A DNA stretch of 28,666 nucleotides, from contig CAAGAX010000056.1 in NCBI GenBank assembly GCA_900767915.1, positions 1-28,666 of the forward strand, written 5' to 3'. The translations under genes were made by a program, and so were the position numbers. The notes beneath the pieces were generated by a model that saw only the letters and a list, made by a program, of their open reading frames with translations, searched no databases and was not told the origin of the DNA. This document shows, one piece after another, positions 24,062-28,666 of the stretch. This stretch comes from Acholeplasmatales bacterium. Lineage in GTDB: Bacteria; Bacillota_I; Bacilli_A; Acholeplasmatales; Anaeroplasmataceae. Each line of letters begins with the position of its first letter. The stretch's first letter is position 1.

Positions 24062-25950
24062 GAAGTGCATTTTCTTGTAGTTTTTTTCTTATTTTTTAAA
24101 ATAACAATACCTAATGGTGGTATAGCCATTGCTATAGAATTAGCATTTTTCTTATCCTTAATGGCTTCAACCTTAATAGACTTACTATTAATTTTATTAG
24201 TTCCACCATAAATATCCTTATCAGAATTAATTAATTCAACAAATGTAGAACCAACCTCTGCATCTACTCCAATACGATAGCTATCATAGCTATTTGGAGT
24301 ACAATTCATTACAACTAATAATCTATTTCCTTCTTTATCATATCTCATATAGCTATATAAGGATAAATCGGCATTATCAGCATCCATAAATTTAAATCCT
24401 TCAGGCTTATAATCAAGCTCCCATAGGCATGGTTCATTTTTATATAATACTGAAAGCTCTCTTACAAATCTTTGAGCTGAATCATGATCAGGATATTTCT
24501 TAATATTCCAAGGTAATTCACTTTCAAAATGCCATTCATCATAGCTTGCAAGCTCATCTCCCATAAATAAAAGCTTCTTTCCTGGATGAGTTAGCATATA
24601 ACCAATTAAGGTTTTATATTGTGCAAATTGCCTCCATCTATCACCTGGCATTTTATTTAACAATGAGCCCTTCATATGAACGACCTCATCATGAGAGAAT
24701 GTTAATAAAAATTGTTCATTATAGTAATACATCATAGAAAATGTTAGCATATTATGATGATATTTTCTATAAATAGGGTCCATCTTAAAATATTTAAGAG
24801 TATCATTCATCCAGCCCATATCCCATTTATAATTAAATCCTAATCCGCCCATTCCAGATGGAAGAGTTACATGTGGGAATGCACTTGAATCCTCAGCAGC
24901 TAGTATCAATCTATCATCATAGCTAAAAATTAATGTTGAAAGCTTTCTCATAAATTCACAAGCACCCTCATTAACGCCACGATTAGAATTTCCTAAATAA
25001 TAAATCATATTGCTTACTGCGTCCACTCTAAATCCATCAACATGGAAATATTTTAAATAGAACATAGCATTTGAATATAAAAAGCTTCTAGTTGTACCCT
25101 TACCTAAATCTAAATTAACAGTACCCCATTCTTTATTTTCTCTATCCTCTTCTTTTGGATATTCATAAAGGAAGGTTCCATCAAAACGATATAAACCATG
25201 TCCATCCTTACATATATGTCCAGGCACCCAGTCAATAATAACTCCTATACCATGCTGATGTAAATAATCTACAAAATACATAAAGTCTTTAGGAGAGCCA
25301 TATCTTGGAGAAATAGCATAATAACCAGTTCCTTGATATCCCCATGATGCATCAAGTGGATGCTCATAAACAGGCATAACCTCAACATGTGTATAGCCAT
25401 AATCCTTTAAATAATCTACTAGCATTGGAGCTATTTCACTAAAGCAATAAAATTCCTTATTATTTGGTCTTTTCCAAGATGCTAGATGCATTTCATAAAT
25501 AAGCATAGGCTTATCATATGTTTTAGAATGATTAGAAACCCAATTAGAATCATTCCAGCTATATCCTTCTATATCACAAATCTTTGAATCTTGACATGGT
25601 CTCATTTCAGAATAAAATGCATAAGGGTCAGCCTTATATAAAACTTCACCATTTTTTGTTGTAATTACATATTTATATTTTTTCCATTCTAAATTACCTT
25701 CAAGCTTAGTATACCAAATACCCTTAGAATCTAAACATTCAAGTATATCTTTATCTCTTTGAAAATTATTCCAATCTCCAATAATTTCAACCTTACTAGC
25801 GTTTGGAGCATATAATGCAAATTCACATCCAGTAATTTTTCCATTTTTATCCTTTAATACATGAGCACCAAAAAATTCATATGCATTTATACAATCACCT
25901 TGATCGAAGTAGTAAAGGAAATTAACATCGATTCTATCCTTTATTGACAT
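24043..25950 (-). CDS. glgB: 1,4-alpha-glucan branching enzyme
   Basis: Introduces alpha-1,6 branches into glycogen (GH13). The 635-residue protein has an N-terminal CBM48 region (about 27-110), then the catalytic barrel: 'EVMPVYEHPLDASWGYQ' (about 190-206), 'DGFRVDAV' with nucleophile D310, 'AAEDSS' with acid E353, and 'FSHDEVVH' with D421. The tail is slightly basic (KKTTRKCTSK). The ATG (25948-25950) is preceded by GAGGTG. Promoter at 25996-26024. It works with the phosphorylase encoded downstream in glycogen storage and mobilisation. Confidence 0.96.
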   Translation of the reverse strand: MSIKDRIDVNFLYYFDQGDCINAYEFFGAHVLKDKNGKITGCEFALYAPNASKVEIIGDWNNFQRDKDILECLDSKGIWYTKLEGNLEWKKYKYVITTKNGEVLYKADPYAFYSEMRPCQDSKICDIEGYSWNDSNWVSNHSKTYDKPMLIYEMHLASWKRPNNKEFYCFSEIAPMLVDYLKDYGYTHVEVMPVYEHPLDASWGYQGTGYYAISPRYGSPKDFMYFVDYLHQHGIGVIIDWVPGHICKDGHGLYRFDGTFLYEYPKEEDRENKEWGTVNLDLGKGTTRSFLYSNAMFYLKYFHVDGFRVDAVSNMIYYLGNSNRGVNEGACEFMRKLSTLIFSYDDRLILAAEDSSAFPHVTLPSGMGGLGFNYKWDMGWMNDTLKYFKMDPIYRKYHHNMLTFSMMYYYNEQFLLTFSHDEVVHMKGSLLNKMPGDRWRQFAQYKTLIGYMLTHPGKKLLFMGDELASYDEWHFESELPWNIKKYPDHDSAQRFVRELSVLYKNEPCLWELDYKPEGFKFMDADNADLSLYSYMRYDKEGNRLLVVMNCTPNSYDSYRIGVDAEVGSTFVELINSDKDIYGGTNKINSKSIKVEAIKDKKNANSIAMAIPPLGIVILKNKKKTTRKCTSKSVLQ

Positions 25951-25995
25951 CTAAAACACCTCACTATAAAACTTAATCGAACTACATTTGACCTT

Positions 25996-26024
25996 ATTAT
26001 ATAATAAAAGAGCTTTTATAACAA
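25996..26024 (-). promoter_or_regulatory. Promoter of glgB with an internal palindrome
   Basis: Minus-strand TTGTTA (26019-26024) and a perfect TATAAT (25996-26001) are spaced by 17 bp. The spacer holds the inverted repeat ATAAAAG-AG-CTTTTAT (26004-26019), which could be an operator. Confidence 0.6.
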
Positions 26025-26062
26025 GCAAAGTTTGATTACAAAATTAGTTATTTGTAAAAAAT

Positions 26063-26911
26063 CTAGTTAGTAATAAACAAAACACCTAAAGTTCCTTGTC
26101 CACAATGACTTGTAATAACACTACCGGCAATAGTTACTATTATATTATCAAAATTAAATTCCTTTTCAACTATTTTCTTTACATCATTTACAATTTCATC
26201 ACTACAACAAGAATGAGTTATAAATACTCTTTTTTTATCATAATTTTTATATTCTAAAGCTAAATCATGTACATAGCTCTCTAATGATTTTTTTAAATTT
26301 CCTCGGTAATTCTTTTTTACACCTAAAGAGCCATTCTTCATTATTATACCAGGATGAATAATAAAAATTTTAGAGGCAATTCTAGCTGCTCCTGTACAAC
26401 GACCACCTTTATATAAATAATCAACTGTATCAACCACAAAGGATGTTTGTACTTTGTTCTTTAATTCTTCAATTTTAGAAATTATATCATTGAATAATAA
26501 GCCTTCTTTAACCATATCACAAGCCTTTAATACTAATAAGCCTTGACCTGTAGATAAATTAAGTGAATCAATAATTCTTACCTTACCATCAAATTCATTT
26601 GAAGCCAAAACTGCATTATTATAGGTTGATGAGCATTTACTTGATATAGTAAAATGAATAACAAAATCATTTTCCTTTAATAGACTTGAAAATATTTCTA
26701 TATATTCAGAGACACTACAGGCACTTGTTTTAGGTAATTGATTACTTTCATTTACATAATTAAATATGTCATCTGGCATAATATCAATCCCATCCTTATA
26801 ATCATTCTCTCCTAATAAAACATGAAGTGGTGCAATTTGAATATTATTATCACTAATTAATTCCTTTGATAAATCTGCAGTACTATCAGTTGAAATAGCT
26901 ATTCTTTCCAT
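26063..26911 (-). CDS. DegV-family fatty-acid-binding protein
   Basis: This 282-residue DegV protein has the family start 'IAISTDSTADLSKELI', 'PKTSACSVSEYIEIF' (about 60-74), 'GKVRIIDSLNLSTGQGLLV' (about 109-127) and 'YLYKGGRCTGAARI' (about 166-179). In Firmicutes, DegV/FakB proteins bind a fatty acid and present it to the kinase FakA. No fakA is visible here, so the specific role is open. The ATG has AGGAG upstream. It is divergent from the aminotransferase, with a 20-bp palindrome and promoter elements in the 101-bp gap. Confidence 0.93.
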   Translation of the reverse strand: MERIAISTDSTADLSKELISDNNIQIAPLHVLLGENDYKDGIDIMPDDIFNYVNESNQLPKTSACSVSEYIEIFSSLLKENDFVIHFTISSKCSSTYNNAVLASNEFDGKVRIIDSLNLSTGQGLLVLKACDMVKEGLLFNDIISKIEELKNKVQTSFVVDTVDYLYKGGRCTGAARIASKIFIIHPGIIMKNGSLGVKKNYRGNLKKSLESYVHDLALEYKNYDKKRVFITHSCCSDEIVNDVKKIVEKEFNFDNIIVTIAGSVITSHCGQGTLGVLFITN

Positions 26912-26937
26912 TTGAAATTCTCCTAAATATTATTTTT

Positions 26938-26957
26938 ATAAATAAAGTTTTATTTAT
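26938..26957. repeat. 20-bp palindrome between divergent degV and aminotransferase
   Basis: ATAAATAAA (26938-26946) and TTTATTTAT (26949-26957) are perfect arms around a 2-nt centre. It sits between the degV start and the aminotransferase promoter and could bind a regulator. Such AT palindromes also arise by chance in this genome. Confidence 0.45.
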
Positions 26958-26979
26958 ACTTTTATTATACGCTTTTTTT

Positions 26980-26988
26980 TGATATAAT
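26980..26988 (+). promoter_or_regulatory. Extended -10 promoter of the aminotransferase gene
   Basis: TGATATAAT (26980-26988) is a full extended -10 element, 24 bp upstream of the start codon. No good -35 is present, which fits extended -10 promoters. Confidence 0.6.
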
Positions 26989-27012
26989 CTAGAGCATATT
27001 GGAGATGAATTT

Positions 27013-28164
27013 ATGAAACTTATTTATAATGAACAAATATTAAAGGTAACTGAATCTGAGATAAGAAAATTTAATGATTATGCTAAAAAAAATGAAGCAA
27101 GATATTATTTAACACTAGGTGAACCAGATTTTTATACTCCAGAAAGTGTTGCAGAAGCAACTAAAACTGCAATTGATAATCATAAAACAAAATATGGACC
27201 TACCCCAGGTAATCTTTCTTTAAGAAAGAAAATTTGTGAGTTTGAAAAGAAAACAAATAATGTTGTTTATACCCCTGAAGAGGTTATTATAACTCAAGGT
27301 TCAACTGAAGCAATAACTAGTGCCCTATTTACTATATTAAATCCAAATGATGAGGTTATCATTCCTATGCCTGCTTATCCTATGTATAGAGAAATTGTTA
27401 CCTATCAAAAAGCAAAGGTTGTAGCAATGGATACATCAGCTAATCATTTCCAAATTTCAAAGGAAATGATTAGTAATGCAATTACAGATAAAACAAAATG
27501 TATAATATTAACTTCACCAAATAATCCTACAGGATCAATTTTATCTGATGAGTCACTAAATAACATTCATGATGCAGTTAAGGATAAAGGAATTTTTGTT
27601 ATTTGTGATGATGTTTATAATCAAATTGTTTATAGTAACAGAAAACCTGGATTTGTAAGATTTCAGGATATGAAGGATAGAATAATTGTTTGCCAATCAT
27701 ATTCAAAATCATATGCAATGCCTGGGTGGAGATGTGGATATATGCTTTCTAGTGAGGAATTTGCATTCCACGCTAAAAAAATACACCAATATATGATCGT
27801 CGCTTTAAATACTTTTATTCAAGATGGTATGGAAATAGCTTTAGATTTAGATAATCAATATATGGTTGATTCATACAAAAAACGTAGAGATTATATTTAT
27901 AATCGATTAATTAAAATGGGCTTAGATGTAGAATTACCTGAAGGTGCATTTTATATTTTCCCTTCAATAAAAAAGCTTGGTATTAGCTCTATGGATTTTT
28001 GTAAGAGGCTAGTTAAGGATTATAAGGTTGCAATAATTCCTGGTTATTGTTTTGAAAATGATGATTATATTAGAATTAGCTATTGTGTTTCAATGGATAT
28101 TATTAAGATTGCATGTGATAAAATTGAAGAATTCATTAATGTATTAAAAAAAGAAAAAAAATAA
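27013..28164 (+). CDS. PLP-dependent class I/II aminotransferase
   Basis: This 383-residue fold-type I aminotransferase transfers amino groups to a 2-oxo acid. It has 'LGEPDFYTPE' (35-44), 'YGPTPGNLSLR' (61-71), 'SPNNPTG' (168-174), the Asp that contacts the PLP nitrogen in 'CDDVYNQ' (about 199), and the Schiff-base Lys K232 in 'SYSKSYAMPGWR'. 'YIRISYC' near the C-terminus holds the carboxylate-binding Arg. This pattern fits the aspartate/aromatic PatA-like subgroup; the exact substrate cannot be read from sequence. The start has GGAGATG upstream and is driven by the extended -10 at 26980. A terminator follows at 28180. Confidence 0.93.
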   Translation: MKLIYNEQILKVTESEIRKFNDYAKKNEARYYLTLGEPDFYTPESVAEATKTAIDNHKTKYGPTPGNLSLRKKICEFEKKTNNVVYTPEEVIITQGSTEAITSALFTILNPNDEVIIPMPAYPMYREIVTYQKAKVVAMDTSANHFQISKEMISNAITDKTKCIILTSPNNPTGSILSDESLNNIHDAVKDKGIFVICDDVYNQIVYSNRKPGFVRFQDMKDRIIVCQSYSKSYAMPGWRCGYMLSSEEFAFHAKKIHQYMIVALNTFIQDGMEIALDLDNQYMVDSYKKRRDYIYNRLIKMGLDVELPEGAFYIFPSIKKLGISSMDFCKRLVKDYKVAIIPGYCFENDDYIRISYCVSMDIIKIACDKIEEFINVLKKEKK

Positions 28165-28179
28165 TAAAATAGAAAATCT

Positions 28180-28202
28180 AGGGCTATATGCCCTTTTTTT
28201 TT
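28180..28202 (+). terminator. Terminator of the aminotransferase gene
   Basis: AGGGC (28180-28184) and GCCCT (28190-28194) pair around a 5-nt loop, followed by nine T. An alternative pairing of GGGCTA (28181-28186) with TAGCCC (28202-28207) would compete with it. Confidence 0.85.
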
Positions 28203-28269
28203 AGCCCAAAAACAAGTGAAATTTCGGGTTTTATTTATTGTAGGGCGTGTTAATTATAATCCTTATATT

Positions 28270-28297
28270 AAAATGATACTAGAAATAGTATCATTTT
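28270..28297. terminator. Strong hairpin, possible bidirectional terminator
   Basis: A perfect 12-bp stem with a GAAA loop (28270-28281 with 28286-28297) has T-rich flanks on both strands. On the minus strand it overlaps the stop codon of the short frame 28291-28419, as seen for hup and rnhB. On the plus strand TTTTTCTTT follows. Confidence 0.65.
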
Positions 28298-28419
28298 TCT
28301 TTAACTATAGCATTAATATTCAATTTTATCGCCATTTTAATATATGTATCACTTAGAAGAATTAAATCCTTTTTGCTTTCAATCTTAATTACTACAATTC
28401 TTAATACCTCAGTTAAGAA
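28291..28419 (-). pseudogene. Possible gene remnant, C-terminal part
   Basis: A 42-codon minus-strand frame with protein-like composition (it includes 'VIKIESKKDLILLSDTYIKM') ends in TGA exactly at the hairpin 28270-28297. A TAA at 28420-28422 precedes it and there is no ATG with a ribosome site at a fitting place, so it looks like the 3' end of a decayed gene. I do not recognise it. Chance in AT-rich DNA cannot be excluded. Confidence 0.25.
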
Positions 28420-28436
28420 TTATAGCAAAAAAGATT
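28365..28436. repeat. Nested inverted repeats
   Basis: Outer arms 28365-28377 and 28424-28436 match in 12 of 13 positions. Inside, AATTCTTAA and TTAAGAATT (28397-28405 and 28414-28422) are perfect complements with an 8-nt loop. Together they allow one long stem-loop. Confidence 0.6.
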
Positions 28437-28476
28437 AACCGTATACTATCTTAAGTTTGAACTATTGGTTAATCTT
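28431..28476. repeat. 10-bp inverted repeat AAGATTAACC/GGTTAATCTT
   Basis: Perfect arms at 28431-28440 and 28467-28476 with a 26-nt spacer. The core ATTAACC...GGTTAAT also occurs at 1193-1220 beside the IS remnant. Confidence 0.65.
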
Positions 28477-28479
28477 ATT

Positions 28480-28584
28480 TTAGCATTTATAATGATTTAC
28501 TATATACGTTTTAAGATATCTAGAAATCACTTTGATGAGGTCTTTAGTGTAAGTAGTAATATAAAAGTAATCAAAAAAGCTCAT
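28480..28584 (-). pseudogene. Possible small frame or gene remnant
   Basis: An ATG-initiated 34-codon minus-strand frame contains 'SFFDYFYITTYTKDLIKVIS'. The frame is open seven more codons upstream. No ribosome site is visible. It lies 60 bp upstream of the other remnant and could be part of the same decayed gene. Function unknown. Confidence 0.2.
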
Positions 28585-28633
28585 ATAGTTTTCATCAATT
28601 AAGATGTTAATTTAAGCTTTAAAGATTACTTTT
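28563..28633. repeat. Long imperfect hairpin near the right edge
   Basis: AAAAGTAATC (28563-28572) and GATTACTTTT (28624-28633) are perfect complements; after three mismatches the inner AAAGCT/AGCTTT also pairs. The loop is about 32 nt. A T-run follows on the plus strand, so it could end a plus-strand transcript. Confidence 0.55.
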
Positions 28634-28666
28634 TTTCATTATATAATAGTTTCATAGGAAGTGAAA

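Larger units (their letters stand above)
28165..28666. other. Gene-poor right end with several inverted repeats
   Basis: About 500 bases without a convincing full gene. It holds the aminotransferase terminator, a second hairpin (28270-28297), nested inverted repeats (28365-28476), a long hairpin (28563-28633) and two short minus-strand open frames described separately. A TATAAT-like box and AGGAAG near the right edge may belong to a plus-strand gene starting beyond the window. Confidence 0.6.

Noticed and set aside
1..28666. CRISPR arrays, tRNA, rRNA, riboswitches, toxin-antitoxin or phage defence genes
   Set aside because: No regularly spaced repeats, no cloverleaf or rRNA-like GC-richer blocks and no defence domains were recognised on either strand.

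Overview
The window is very AT-rich DNA from a low-GC Gram-positive bacterium (Bacillota). Strong GGAGG-type ribosome sites precede most genes. TGA serves as a stop (for example the ATGA junction at 6893-6896) and Trp is TGG, so the standard bacterial code applies and this is not a code-4 mycoplasma. The gene content (HU, ylxM, SRP genes, rbgA-rnhB, TrhP pair next to greA, glgB-glgP) and the AT bias suggest an Erysipelotrichia, RF39 or Acholeplasma-like Bacilli relative. This lineage is inferred, not proven. Almost everything is on the minus strand.

Layout. 1-1180: an ankyrin-repeat gene running off the left edge, then HU. 1225-2770: a decayed IS30-family element with at least four frameshifts and two in-frame stops. 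2892-4699: a Sel1-repeat protein behind greA. 4713-7753: a YgjP-like metallopeptidase and two U32-family (TrhP-like) genes, with a small unknown gene (5421-5726) on the opposite strand between them. 7799-10488: ftsY-ylxM-ffh, the SRP targeting operon. 10577-14698: topA with an enlarged zinc-ribbon tail, rnhB and rbgA. 14776-18908: signal peptidase I, an FtsK/SpoIIIE motor without membrane domain, and a separate membrane-anchored protein of unknown function, all overlapping. 19042-21486: a Cof-type HAD phosphatase converging on a membrane-bound MutS-like ATPase. 21537-25950: glgP and glgB. 26063-28164: a DegV protein divergent from a PLP aminotransferase. 28165-28666: no clear gene, but several inverted repeats and two short open frames that may be gene remnants.

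How the genes work together. The core is housekeeping: membrane protein targeting (FtsY, Ffh, YlxM), export (LepB), chromosome handling (HU, TopA, FtsK, RNase HII), 50S ribosome assembly (RbgA), transcription fidelity (GreA), tRNA wobble modification (TrhP pair) and glycogen metabolism (GlgB, GlgP). I found no defence island, phage, CRISPR array, tRNA or rRNA. The less ordinary points are the split FtsK/membrane-protein arrangement, the tandem zinc-ribbon expansion of TopA, an RbgA with a degenerate G4 motif, a repeated terminator-then-SD architecture at four gene junctions, the compact divergent pair at 5393/5421, and the repeat-rich tail of the window.
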